A DNA stretch of 64,000 nt from Engraulis encrasicolus (Eukaryota; Chordata; Actinopteri; Clupeiformes; Engraulidae), in NCBI RefSeq assembly GCF_034702125.1, contig NC_085857.1:55360714-55424713 (forward strand). The letters run 5' to 3'. Position numbers and translations under genes: made by a program. The notes under the pieces were generated by a model. It worked only from the letters and a program-made list of their open reading frames with translations, was not told the origin of the DNA and did not search any database. This document shows positions 11,327-22,569 of this stretch, in pieces; within the stretch, counting starts at the first letter, position 1, and each line of letters opens with the position of its first letter.

Positions 11327-11714
11327 CTAGGGGTCGACCAATACAGGTTTTTTAATGGCCGATGCGATACAGATTTTAGTTCATCACCCTTGGCCGATAC
11401 CCAATTTCCGATACCCGATATTTGGGGCCGATATGGGTTAAAAAAAGGTTAAAAAATGACAAATATTCCAGGTCTTAAAAATAAACATTCCTTTAACATT
11501 ATCAAATTGAGGTAGAACTTGTAACATTTAAACACCCACTCTAACAATCAAGTAATGTCTAACGATCAAGTAATAAAAAAGTGTCTTGGTGCATTTAAAA
11601 AAAAACAAATGACATAAAATAATAAATATTGCGTATCGGCCGATACGATACATTTTTAAAAAATGCAAATATCGGCCTGATACCGATATATACTGTATAT
11701 ATCGGTCTAGCTTT
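11327..11714. mobile_element. DNA transposon rich in CGATA words, with 8-bp target duplication
   Basis: ATTACTTT occurs at 11319-11326 and 11715-11722. The ends share CTAG followed by GACC-type sequence, and the body has repeated inverted CCGATA / TATCGG words. Non-coding and probably hAT-like. The right end seems to have a 4-base slip. Confidence 0.65.
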
Positions 11715-11899
11715 ATTACTTTCATAATCAGTGAATCAGATCAAACACACACACACAGCCAAACACTACAAAACCTCACATTACCACACCATAATTCAAA
11801 TCTCACAGTATAAACCTGAACTTCATACAAACACAGCATGCCTCCAACACACAGTCAAACACCAAATACCATGGACCATGTGCAGAAGAAAGGGGAGAA

Positions 11900-11946
11900 G
11901 AAGGAAAAGGTACATGTGCAAAGGCCTGTCCACATGTGTTACACTG
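11900..11946 (-). pseudogene. Relic finger after the B stop codon
   Basis: After the TAA the minus strand continues QCNTCGQAFAHVP, the first half of a further C2H2 finger. The array was longer before the stop arose. Confidence 0.7.
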
Positions 11947-12767
11947 TTAAGGCTTTTCTCCAATATGGGTCTTCTGATGGCGAGCTAGAGGGCTTTTGAA
12001 TGCAAAGGCCTGTCCACATGTGCTACACTGGTAAGGCTTTTCTCTTGCCTGGGTTCCCATATGACTTTTGAGATGACTATTGTTTCTAAAGCCCTTTCCA
12101 CGTGTAGTACACTGATAAGGCCTTTCTCCAGTATGGAGTCTCAGTTGACTTTTGAGATGATTTCTTCTTGTAAAACCCTTTCCACATGTGCTACATTGGA
12201 ATGGTCTTTCTCCAGTATGGAGTCTCTGGTGAACATTGAGATTACTTTTGTATGTAAAGCTCATTCCACATGTGCTACAATGGTAAGGCCTTTCCCCAGT
12301 ATGTGTTCTCTGGTGTTTTCTGAGCTGACCATTCTCTGTAAAGCTTTTTCCACATGTGCCACAGCGATAAGGCTTTTCCCAAGTATGGGTTTTCTGGCTT
12401 TTGTGTGTAGAAGCCTTTACTCTAGGATGGGTTCTCTGGTGCACGTTGAGTTTCCACCTGCATGAAAAGGCTTCTCCACACGTAGTACACAGACTTCTCT
12501 GGTGAATTTGGAGATTGCATCTGGATGAAAAGACCTCTCCACATGTAGTACACTGATATGTCCAGAAACCATCTGTTCCAATGACCATTGCAAAAGGCTT
12601 CTCAAAATTCTTTACAATGTGAGTTTTGTGGTGCATTCTTAAATCATTTATGTGTTTGAATGCCATCTCACATTTTATACAGTTAAAAGGTTTGTCAGTT
12701 GTCAGTTTTCCTCTTCTTTTCTCCAAAGTTTTGCACATTGTCCTTAAGTACTTCTTTTGTGGATCCC
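11947..12767 (-). CDS. Gene B exon 5: zinc-finger exon
   Basis: Acceptor cgttgcag|GGGATCC at 12768/12767, phase 1. It opens with the same leader as A, C and D (MCKTLEKRRGK-like). Contacts (-1/2/3/6) of the more intact fingers: EGQK, YSNV, RNHS (with His to Gln), FSPR. About five of eight finger positions keep all zinc ligands. Confidence 0.8.
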
Positions 12768-15700
12768 CTGCAACGACAAAAGAAAACAATTACCAAACTC
12801 GTTTTGTTTGAATAATTTATCATTTTACGCAACTGTTTAGTTGCTTACAAACATGTCTATAAGGGGAAAATTTAAACTGAAATCACTTGAGCATATAGGA
12901 AGCAGAATTAGAATCAGCTTAAACACCTACATGTATAAGGAGCATAACACCATCCAGTGATCTCATATAGGTAAATGTTGCACCCTACGATCTTGACTGA
13001 TGCTGTTCCGAATGTCACTGTAGGTGCAGGACTGTTGTTTGCAGGTAGGGCTGAGTACCGATCAGAATTTTTCGATTTCGGTTCCGGTTCCATTACCTTC
13101 GTTTTGGTGCCGGTTCCTATTTTATAAACACTCAGGATGACGACATTTTAAAAAATCATAACAGACCATCGAGCCTCCCTCATTATCCGGTTGAAGTGTC
13201 AAAGTGGTTTTAAATCGAGAACTATGTTGTACGATCTAAACCCAACACTATCCATTTCGTGTTGCACATCTTCGTGCTGCACTTCTCCGGTGAAAGATGT
13301 TCTCCCAGCGATGGGGAGCTACATGAGAAATCAGAATAATGTCCTAAGCAGTCTGAATCTCTGCCTCACAGAACTGGCAGCTAGAACAAGAATCAGTAAT
13401 AGAGGTGATGTGAAATATTTTTCAATCTCCAATAGTGATTCTGCTTAATCCCACTCGCTCCCCTTCAGGGTCCGGGAGGGACACGGCAAGAAAACAAGTC
13501 AGCAATAACAATTCTCCCTGCTACAATGTAATTGCAAAACAGCTGTAACTTTTCACATGGCTTTGTCCATTTACACTTATGGCAGTAGTAGTATGTATAA
13601 CTATAGCTAGCAAGATGAAGTCACCCAGCTAAGAAAATTAGTCGTTCGCTTGGTCAAAAAAAGCGTCGGTCCATAAATTATCCCCACGGATGTCAGTTAC
13701 CCAGACGAGCATGCCACACCCCCTCTAATTATTCCACAAGTTCAGAGCCGTATAAGGCTATAGCTAGAGGGTCTTGCTCATCAAACTACCTGCCAGTACA
13801 TTGTATGCCAGATACCACCAAGAATACATGTCCCTAGAAAAAACGAGCTCTCATTCTCGAGCTCCGGACCATAGGCATGGGTGTGCCTTCTCTTTGCATC
13901 GCAGCATCAGTCAATACAAACGATGTTCATGGTAAACACAGTGAATCATGCAAATTTACCTCATCACAAACTGAGCCAACATGAAGTTTTGCATCAGCCC
14001 CACACAACTTGAGCGACAAAACAAGGACAAACTCATATTTTATTTTCATGCTGTACACGCTCCTTTTAAAACATACGTTGTGGGGGTCTCGCGTGCAAAC
14101 TATCAGTGTTAAATGGAAAAGCATGGTGTACTGTCTGTTACTGCCGTCCCGTTGACTGTCAGGACTACTTGAAAATGTTCAGATTTTTGGCATAAAATCA
14201 GGGAATTTTGCCGTTTGTTGTAGCTCGAAGTTGAGCATGCTGTTCTAGCAAAACCTTTTTTTAAATAATGAAAACTTGTTACACTCGCAGTGAAGCACTG
14301 GGCGTGCACTATTTAGATAAGCCTATAGCCTATTCCACAAGAATTAGTTCTTTGCACTGTCCGTAATTATACCAAACGAAAGTATCCACATATCAAGTCT
14401 TCAGTTTCGATAATCCACATTACAAATCTGCGAGCCGTGGCACAAATGTAGGCCTTCCAACAGCTCCAAACAAAGTCTCTCCATGAGGCCATCAAAGGCG
14501 CACCCAGCTGTTAGCCATACAAGGGACCGAAGCGTGACTAACCCTGGTGCGAGGGACCCCAGTATGGATTATGGGGCATCCTGGAATGGCCAGGAAACAG
14601 CCTTGAAATTAGCTATTTCATAGAGGTATTTAAAAAGTATAACAAGTTTTGCTGGATACAATTTGTATTAGTCTTTCTCCTGTTTCACAAAGGTATGCAG
14701 TAGCCTGACAAAGCCATGCAATGCTTTTACATCCAAGTAGTATGCACTACAGCCCTTCATATATATACACATTTCAAATAGGGTGGTATCGGTATCGGTA
14801 TCGGACGATACTGCACAGCCAGGTATCGGTATCGGGGCCAAAAATGGTATCGGTGCTACACTATTTTCAATTACAGTGCGTGAATCCACCTCCACAACTG
14901 GCGTTGTCCAATAATGGTTCAACTCCTACCTATCGGGACGCAACTTCAGTGTGTGTCACAGCAAGAGAAACTGTCTACTGTCAAATATGTGTTCTCCTAC
15001 CACTGCTATGCTGATGACACCCAGATGTACCTGTCATTCCGTCCAGAGGACACCACGGTTTCGGCACGCATCTCTGCCTGCCTCACTGACTTGTCAACTT
15101 GGATGAAGGACCAACACCTACAGCTGAATCTGTTCAAGACAGAGCTCCTGGTGATCCCAGCTTAAGAGTCACTCAGTCACATCAACCTCAAGATGTCAAC
15201 CTCATCAACCTCATTGTCACCCCAAACAAAGTCACCAAAAACCTTGCTGTCATGATTGACGACGAGCTGTCATGCTCCAATTACATCAACTTAAGGGCTC
15301 TGCATACTTCACGTGCGCACTTTGGCGCGAGAACCATTAATGACGTCATCACTTGCGCCAGACTATTCAGACTTCAACAGGCTTTCGCTCGCATTGTCGG
15401 AAGTGCCCTCTGCTGTTCATGAGAGAAACGGCAGTATCTTTCGCAACTCGCAGCGTGAGTTCTACGGATGTATAAAATAGAAAGCCAAACACGGCTGCTG
15501 TAGGGCTACTGAACGTCTGACTTGTGACTTACCACATTGAAACATATATTTTTTGTTGTAGCCTACATTGCCAGTTCATTCCAAGACCATGTGAGAGCAT
15601 TGTTCTGGCGGCAGAATTTATAAATAGATCGCCGAACACAACGTGCTTCTGAACAAAGTAAACAATTGTTTCACTGAACAACATTTAAGAGAGAAGATAA

Positions 15701-18560
15701 AATAACTCTCTAGGACATTTTATTATCCTCAAAATTATGCAGGATCCATTCTGTAGTAGTTGTAGCCTCTCTTCGCAACTCCTGCTTTGTCTGCCTACCT
15801 GCATGGTCGCTGGTGGCGCACGACAAGTTACAAAAAATGTGGGGTGCACGACGTCGCGCCACGGCAGCTCGCGCCACGGCGTGTGACGTCATTTTGGGTC
15901 ACGTGACGGCACGCGCCATCGTTGCGAGTGAAGTATGAAGGAGGGTAGCGCCAGTCACGACAAGTATGAATCCCCCTTAAAGGAACAGACCACCCTTTTT
16001 TGATTTTCACATATTTGCAGTATTTCCAAGCATTATTTATGAATGTGCATATAATTTTCGTCTATGTGTTTGCATTGCCCCGTTTAACAGTATAGCCACA
16101 TTAGGCATAGCAATGCAAGTCTATGGTACAAAATAAAACACAATCAAATGTACTTATAAACCATTTTAAAATTAATGTAAAATTCACCCGAGTGTAAAAC
16201 GGCAATTTAATTCCGTCCAGTGACCACTTGTGGCTTGATGCTAAAGATACCAGTTACTTCCAGTGATTATGCTAAGCTATGCTAATAATTCTGATCCAAT
16301 AAATCTAAGTACTGAAAACACTGAGAAGAAAATGATATGCACATTCATGAATAATGTTGGGAAATACTGCAAATATGTGAAAATCAAAAAAGGGTGGTCT
16401 GTTCCTTTAAGTCACCCGGACCTGTCGATTCCAGATGTCCAACGTGCGGAAAATCAGACCTGTGCTGACCCAATATTCTTCACAACGACTCCAGGCCACA
16501 GTCCTGTCCCACGTGGACTACTGCAACTCACTCATGATGGGTCTACCTGCTTGTGCACTAAAACCACTGCAGATGGTCCAGAATGCACAGTTGATTTTCA
16601 ATAAACCAAAAGGACCCATGTTACTCCTCTATTTATTGAGTTGCACTGGCTACCAATCGCCACCCGGATCAAGCACAAGGCCTTGACCCTTGCCTACAAA
16701 CCCCATCGCAGGAACGGCCCTAGCTTATCCAGTGGACTTACTAAAGCCTTATGTTACTGGAAGAGAACTGCGCTCCTCCAGCACAAGCCAAAATACATCA
16801 ACAATAGGGAGCATCAAACGCCTCAACGTCTGAAAATTCGGCTCTGCTTTTGCAAAATTGTTCCTTTGTATTAATAAAACATCCGTGTAAAATCTTAGCA
16901 AAGTTGGTTAATGTAAAGTTGGTTAATGTAAAAACACCAAATCTTACATGTATTGGTATCTGATGGCTGGAAGGTTAAGGAAGATAATCCAGGACAGTAA
17001 ACATTGGACATCATTGAGGTGACTATATCTGCAATAGTGGACTCCTACTGGGAAGCTTACCACGAGTGCATTATTATTAAGATTGAAAATAATTAGGAAC
17101 TCACCCAAAAGCTGTTACTACCAAAAGCATTTTTATTTTATAAGTGCTCACACTTAATGAACTGATTATTATTATAAGGCTTGTTGAGCAACATATTAGT
17201 ATTATACTGGTATTCAATGGAAGATTAATTAATTATGGGTAATAGGCCTGGCTGTGGCTGAGTATTGTTCATGATCTTAAATGATGTGCTCATACCAATG
17301 ATACAGAATAGCCAACGGGTCGGTGTCTCACAATATAGTGTGCAGTCCCTTTAAGAAACTGTGACGTGACGTTTTCAGTCTGACTATTTTGGGGATACGC
17401 TAGTTTTCGTTCATTAGGCAGGTTATCGCCAGGTTATTGCCTAAAACTTCAACAAATCCCAAAAATCTAAAAACTACTGTCTGGGCGTTTGTCTGGATTT
17501 TGGTCGGCACAAAATATAATAAGGGAGCTGTGAGATACCATGGTATGCAAGCAAGGTGTCATTTAACCACCAGCACAAGTTACAGCACTGACACATTTAG
17601 CCAAATGAGCACAGTGTAATGTGTGGACCGACAGTTACACAGCCACATCTATAGGCTACAATTATGATCAATTATGATCGTCGCATGGTTTAAGCCCTCT
17701 ACTCCTCCGTGCCTGAAGGTGTGTGTGTGTGTGAGAGAGAGAAAACACCACCAGCCCTTTCCGAGATATGAGCTATCTACTAATGGGAGCAGGTGTTTGT
17801 TTACATTTTAAAGAATCTGAACATAGGCCTACTCCTAATATTTTCTCAAAAGGTATCGTCATTTGCTAGTTGTCTGCTGATGTTGCATAGCCTTTTGTAT
17901 GTTTTTGGGATTTTTTTTTTTTTAATTAAATGTAAACAAGCACCTGCCCCCATTACAATGACCAGGATCCCGGAAAAGGCTGAAGAAAAAGAAAAAAAAA
18001 AATCTCAGGTACTGACAAGTCCAGGGTAGTGTGGGCATTACAACTGCATGTTGAAATTGGCTGGAGTTATCCTTTAATGGCTGATTTTAAACGTACTTGT
18101 ATGTGTGAGTTCTTCGTCGTCGTCGTCCGCCTCCTCCTCCTCCTCCTCCTCCTCTTCATCCTCCATCTCCTCCTCCTCCTCTTCTTCTTCTTCGTCGTCG
18201 TTGTCCTCCTCCTCTTCGTCTTCCTCCATCTCCTCTTCCTCCTCCTCCTGTAATGTTACGGAGATCTCTGCTGCTGGAGAAAACAGATCCAGTCAGACGT
18301 ACAAAGGTTGCCAACCCCTGGCTCAGACTAACTTCAAGACTATGTCAGAATTGGTAAACTGTTGAAAACATCAAGCATCCTTCTGGCCAATTCATAGAGC
18401 ATACAGTATGTTACTGCATTGGTGGGCAAACGACCCATTAGATCTGAGTCAGACAACTGTTTCCTGAACTCAAACCTGGCCAATGAGCTGCAAGAGCACT
18501 TAAATGTGAATGAACACAAGATGTGCTTTTTAAATTCACATACACACACTCACACCCACA

Positions 18561-18632
<72 letters not shown>

Positions 18633-21381
18633 GTAGTATATAACTACAGTATATACAGTTTAGCAAAAAATTGAGAGACCACCTCCAAATGATACTTTTT
18701 TTTCTTACTACTTATTGGCCCGTGGCAACACACACAAACATACACACACAACAAACAATGTCTGGTGGGAGACGTGACGCCTTGTTTTTTCGTAACATTG
18801 GTTAAAAACCTACAAAACTGTTTTTTTCCTACAAAAGTGTTATTTTTCCTCTTAAAAGCAAATGTCAATAAAGAAGATGTGGTACACTATGTTTCATATT
18901 AGTCTTAGATGAGAAGAAACATTTTTGTTAAGATTTATGTAAAGGTTTATATGTCAAATATCCTGTGGTGTGACTGTAACGTTAATGACACCTGGAATAT
19001 AATATATATATAAATTAACCAACAGCATTTTGAATAATGTATGAAGCATTTGGCATGATTGCATAAATATTAACTTGATATTAAGGTATGTGAATGTGAA
19101 AAAAATCAAGACAGTAATATTAACTACAAGTTCCATTTCGTAACACAAATTGCGTGCTGTGGGGTGACATGTATGTCAATGTTGATGAAAGGGCAGCTGC
19201 AAGGCCAACTACAAGGGTCTTAAAGACAGGCTCCTAACCAGCCAGTACCTCAGCTATTGGAGAGTGGTCTGGAAGTTTAAGGTGACTCTTCACCTCTTAA
19301 TATGTCTACATATTGCAATGTTTCTGTCACGTAATGCTTAGGTTCATTTTATGGTGTCCTGTGGTGTGACTGCTCTTATAAAAGGAGAAAAAGGTTTTTT
19401 ATAAATGAAAACACATATTAAGTTTAAACACAATATCATTATCTAGTTAGCATGATCTCAGAGGTCAGTCATGTATACAAAATGATTAAAATGGCCACAA
19501 TACAGTGAATTTCCTGTGGTGTGACTTCATGTCATGCGGTGTGACATGCTTATGCAATGTGTTACTCAATCCTCACTTATTTTTCATGCATCATGCAAGG
19601 ATATAAGGATACCAGGAGATTTATTTGTCACATTCACACAATTATTACAAGTATTACAGTGAAACCATGCAGTGAAATCACAGTTGTCTGCCTGTACGAT
19701 GCATAGGCATGTGGGGGTGGGGGTGCGAGTGGGTAGTAGTGTGTGTGTGGGGTGGGGGTTAAAGGACCAATAGCAGAAAGAGCATTGGTGATATGTTTGT
19801 GCAGAATATTAATCATTTTATTGTATCTTACAGAAATGTCACACCAATGATGTCACACCACAGGACACATTTTCCCAAAAATGGCAAAAATTAAGCGAAA
19901 TTAAGCAAACCACTGAGGGCTTTATTATTTTCTATTTTTTTCCCAATTTTTCCACCCATTTTTTCAGGAATTGGAATATGTTTCCTCCTTTAAGTGTGTT
20001 ACGGCCTTAAACGTCAACTACCCACCAATATTCCAGCTCGGTAAAATCTTGCTGTTTTATGTGAAATAGTTTTAAAATGTAACTTCCTGAAGTTTAACTA
20101 GAATCTCTGGTTCCTTCAACATCAACTTGTACACCTCCTGCTACCCTTTGATTTGTCAGCAGGGCTCTAACTTAACACCAGCCAACCGGCCAAATGCTGG
20201 TAACAGCGTTAATTTAGAGCCCTGCTTGGCAGTACTTGCATTATTTTAATTTAGAGTCCTGCTTGTCTACATTTGGCAACACGGCATTATATCCTCAGCC
20301 CCCTCATGGATGAAAAATGAAAACGAGCCATGCCCCCATTAGAATGGCCAGGCTCTTGTCTCAAGACTTCAGGAGAGTTGTTCAGCTGGTGAATACGTCA
20401 AGCATCAAGAATACATCCTTCTGGCCCAGCACAGCAGCACCGTAGCACAGCATGTTGGTGAATACATCAAGCATCCCACTGGCACAGTACAGTAGCATAG
20501 CATGTTGGTGAATACATCAAGCATCCCACTGGCACAGTACAGTAGCATTAAGCTGGTGAGTACATCAAGCAACCCACTGGTCCAGTAAAGCATGTTGGTG
20601 AATACATCAAGCATCCCACTGACACAGTACAGCGGCATAGAAGCACAGCATGTTGACATTGTCAGGAACTCACCTGTTCCTGTGGAATCCACATGTAGAT
20701 TATTGGAATCTTCTAGTTTCACGTCCCTAAGAGGTACCGGGCAGCAGGAGGAGAATGCTGCATCCACACGTTCTAGAACACTGGGCTCTCCTTTTTCTTC
20801 TTTCACTTCCTGTTTCAACTCTACAAACCAAACACAGAAGATCTGTTATAAAGGATGCATTCTCATACTCCATAATGCACCCCGGTCCAATGAAGTAAAG
20901 TCTATTTTCACAACACAGATTAATGTGAAATCAATGTGGATTTGAAATGTAAAAGTTCGTCCGCAGTGGTCTTGTACCTGTAGAGTCTTCCTGTTTGATG
21001 TCATGAGGCTCTTCTTCCCTTTTTATTTCCTGTCTTGGACAAATATCCTCTTCAAATTCTTCTTCCTTCAAGCCACAATCATCTACAAACCAAATATCGA
21101 GAAAATTTCAGTTAGCACAGAGAGTATGCCATAGCATCATATTTAGTGAGAAAGCAGTGTTGTTGTCACTCAACATACCGTAGTTTTTAAATAACTACAC
21201 TTCACAGAATTCGGAATACACTAAACAACTAAATTACCACTACTACGTTCTCCACAAGCAAGACTCTATTTCGTCTTACTCTGATCATTTGGTTTTCGCA
21301 GCTAATCTGAAAGAGTAAGATATTGCATTAATGGCTCATTGCAATTGTTGAAAACCATCACACCACTCCAGACTTACCCAT
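11947..21381 (-). CDS. Zinc-finger gene B, five-exon model, partly decayed
   Basis: Model, 5' to 3': start exon (ATGG, 21381-21378), exon 2 (21082-20978), exon 3 (20820-20674), acidic exon 4 (18273-18097), zinc-finger exon 5 (12767-11947). All introns are phase 1 and the sum is 1254 nt, or 417 residues. The N-terminus has K/E-rich segments with several psi-K-x-E motifs. Likely a nuclear DNA-binding regulator, but the finger array is damaged: one finger has lost its C-terminal half, one pair is separated by a non-finger stretch, finger 6 has His to Gln, finger 7 lost a Cys (TTRGKGF) and its last His, and a stop truncates the array. It could be a young pseudogene. Alternatively its 5' exons may now be spliced to the intact finger exon of unit A. 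Confidence 0.65.
12800..14780. other. Intron 4 of gene B: no gene seen, one element end
   Basis: At 13048-13115 a stretch of CGATTTCGGTTCCGGTTCC-type words looks like the end of a DNA element, but its partner end was not found. Short open frames (13191-13448, 13927-14309) resemble nothing. Confidence 0.4.
14782..14870. repeat. GGTATC-rich repeat, probable transposon remnant
   Basis: The word GGTATCGG recurs about five times within 90 bases, ending against the L2 fragment. It resembles the CGATA-rich ends of the elements near 11.3-11.7 kb and 27.2 kb. Confidence 0.45.
14884..15290 (+). pseudogene. L2-clade LINE reverse transcriptase fragment, first part
   Basis: Matches the L2 at 58300-58780: frames with YADDTQMYLSFRPEDTTVSA and LSTWMKDQHLQLNLFKTELL. 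The YADD box is the reverse-transcriptase catalytic motif. It is frame-broken, and a segment of about 100 bases present in the 58-kb copy is missing here. It continues after the insertion at 16411. Confidence 0.85.
15291..15976. mobile_element. DNA-transposon-like insertion in the L2 fragment
   Basis: It interrupts otherwise contiguous L2 sequence. The left end TAAGGGCTCTGCATACTTC and the inverse of the right end (AAGGGGGATTCATACTTG) form an imperfect inverted repeat. Inner arms share TGACGTCA near 15340 and TGACGTCAT near 15888, plus GCGCGA words. Non-coding. Confidence 0.6.
15977..16410. mobile_element. TTAA-flanked MITE, 434 bp
   Basis: Starts TTAAAGGAACAGACCACCC and ends in its inverse, with TTAA at both ends. 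The inverted repeat extends more than 40 bases (TTTTTTGATTTTCACATATT). It abuts the right end of the preceding insertion, at the L2 junction. Confidence 0.85.
16411..16880 (+). pseudogene. L2-clade LINE fragment, second part
   Basis: Continues the L2 reading: FQMSN..IRPVLTQYS, then the C-terminal ELHWLPIATRIKHKALTLAY typical of the region after the reverse transcriptase. Frames are shifted repeatedly. Its 3' end fades near 16880. Confidence 0.8.
16890..17740. other. Intron 4 of gene B, no gene seen
   Basis: 17565-17660 is the counterpart of 28912-28990 (gene C) and 50275-50310 (gene D): shared GCACAGTGTAATG and CAGCCACATCTATAG. It is therefore part of the ancestral unit just downstream of the acidic exon. 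Otherwise unremarkable. Confidence 0.5.
17750..18076. mobile_element. TTAA MITE, relative of 1200-1608, left end decayed
   Basis: The right end reads ATTGGCTGGAGTTATCCTTTAA. The interior matches 1300-1590 (CCCTTTCCGAGATATGAG; CCCCCATTACAATGACCAGG; CTGACAAGTCCAGGGTAGTG). Its right end lies only 20 bases from the inferred donor of gene B exon 4, whose 3' end differs from those of C and D. Confidence 0.7.
18097..18273 (-). CDS. Gene B exon 4: acidic Glu/Asp exon
   Basis: Acceptor ttctccag|CAGCAGAG at 18274/18273. The reading AEISVTLQEEEEE passes into an almost pure E/D run with two Met. A donor A|gtacgt at 18097/18096 keeps phase 1. C and D end this exon differently (LEAFG|gtgagt), so the B donor is inferred and may be cryptic, created near the MITE insertion. 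Confidence 0.6.
18541..18630. repeat. (CA)n microsatellite
   Basis: About 40 CA copies with a few CCA interruptions at the left. Confidence 0.97.
18955..19870. repeat. Region with recurrent CCTGTGGTGTGAC word
   Basis: The word occurs in plus orientation near 18961, 19360 and 19513, with a variant near 19536, and inverted near 19850 (GTCACACCACAGG). It may be the body of a repeat with an inverted terminal copy. No coding frame. Confidence 0.5.
20160..20224. mobile_element. Tiny hAT-like remnant (65 bp)
   Basis: CAGGGCTCTAACTTAACACC and the inverse end TTAATTTAGAGCCCTG enclose a few bases. The paralogous sites (near 39128 and 61100) keep an even shorter version. Probably an internally deleted MITE. 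Confidence 0.5.
20390..20655. repeat. Minisatellite in intron 3 of gene B
   Basis: Five units of about 42-70 bp, each beginning G(T/C)TGGTGA(A/G)TAC(A/G)TCAAGC and ending near CAGTA.AGCAT. Paralogous arrays at 39295-39515 and 61265-61485 have fewer or altered units. Confidence 0.85.
20674..20820 (-). CDS. Gene B exon 3
   Basis: Acceptor ggtttgtag|AGTTG (20821/20820) and donor AACAG|gtgagt (20674/20673). 147 nt, phase 1 to 1, reading (E)LKQEVKEEKGEPSVLERV, then a neutral stretch and RDVKLEDSN. Contains the psi-K-x-E motifs LKQE, VKEE and VKLE. Confidence 0.85.
20978..21082 (-). CDS. Gene B exon 2
   Basis: Acceptor ggtttgtag|ATGATTG (21083/21082) and donor CTACAG|gtacaag (20978/20977). 105 nt, phase 1 to 1, reading (D)DCGLKEEEFEEDIC, then QEIKREEEPHDIKQEDST. 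Contains LKEE, IKRE and IKQE motifs. The acceptor context is shared with exon 3, which suggests exons 2 and 3 may descend from one duplicated exon. Confidence 0.85.
21378..21381 (-). CDS. Gene B exon 1, start codon
   Basis: The minus strand reads CAGCTGACCATGG|gtaagtc: a start codon in good initiation context with a consensus donor directly after ATGG (phase 1). The same arrangement is kept in C (40238-40235) and D (61994-61991). Upstream bases are presumed 5' UTR of unknown length. Confidence 0.75.
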
Positions 21382-21399
21382 GGTCAGCTGGGTTCCAAA

Positions 21400-22560
21400 T
21401 AGTGGCTGCAACAGAATACCGTAGAGTGATTAACATGAATAAAGATACACACATCACCACCAAAGCAATGTGACACTGGGCACGGTCCTGATGAAGCAGT
21501 GATGCTTTTGCTAGGCAGTGGGCATGCACACTTGGCCAGTTTGATGCATTCTGGTTTGAATATTTCTTCTTATGGGCTGTATGACCTAAATCGTGTTAAT
21601 ATAAAGTAAAGATAAATACTTCACGAACAGTGTCATTACAAATGCTTCAATTCTACACGTAGACCTACCCTGCCTACCCATACGGTGGCCTTTCTTTTGA
21701 CTCTAATGTCTTTGCGTTTAACACCCACACCAGCCTGGCCCATTGCTGTATCAAACCAAATGATAGGCCTATGCCTTGACACTTATTGTGGATCATCGGT
21801 TGTAGGCTAAAGGCTTTTATAGAACTGTATTCTCAATTGGATGGATAAAATAAAAACTGACAACATCCCGATCATGACAGTCGCACAGAGAACACGATCT
21901 CAGCAGAAAGGACCCAGCAGTGTGCATTCCCAACTTGGACCACTTTTCAAAGAATAATAGGGACACACTGCCTGGGGCAAAATCCGACGGAAGGCAAAGC
22001 AGTTCGATTCATTCCAGGCTATTTAGATACGAATAGTAGGCCTACTACGAGTAAATTAACGGGCAGCACAAATATTCAAGCTGTGATGGGATGCATTTTA
22101 TAAGTAGCCTTCCCAAGAATGAAAAAAAAAAACAACGTGTAAGCTTTACATCACTGAATGAATGCAAAGTCAACTGACATGCTACACGGTCAAACGTGTC
22201 CATTTGTCTGCTCATGACCATCAGCGTTTTTCAAAGACACCCTGAGCTCATAAATCACATGACACATTACATCTTTGCTGTAAATATCAGGATTGTTCAC
22301 CACGAAGGGTCCACAGCGATGATTTAATCAACTACTGCGATTTTCCTGCGTTGTTGCTGGTTTGTTTACAGCCGCTCTCTGCACGGATGAACTTCTTCTT
22401 ATGGAGTTTATGGTTGGCATACGCACGGTTGCATTTACCGCGACCTACTGGACATTTATGTAACTACGGGTATGGAGTTTCAAATGTGGAGTGACAAAGA
22501 AAATGAATAGTATTAATAATTAAAGAAAAAACAAAATAAATAAGTAAAAAGCGTTGACTA
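21400..22560. promoter_or_regulatory. Probable 5' flank and promoter of gene B
   Basis: The stretch upstream of the start exon is conserved with 40255-41450 (gene C), with the best-kept part at 22220-22450. No TATA box or CpG island is convincing by eye, so the transcription start is not placed. Confidence 0.4.
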
Positions 22561-22569
22561 AATCCTAAA

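Noticed and set aside
12061..12465. Plus-strand frame of 134 residues opposite the gene B finger exon, and similar frames opposite C and D
   Set aside because: Repeated CSTCATM/FSSM words arise from reading the finger repeat backwards; no independent evidence.
18029..18365. Plus-strand Ser-rich and Leu-rich frames across the acidic exon
   Set aside because: They are read-throughs of the TCC/TCG-rich complement of the minus-strand Glu/Asp exon, and splice sites and homologues support only the minus strand.
20405..20673. Extension of the exon 3 frame through the minisatellite as protein
   Set aside because: A consensus donor ends the exon at 20674 and the minisatellite differs in length between paralogues; the repeat is intronic.
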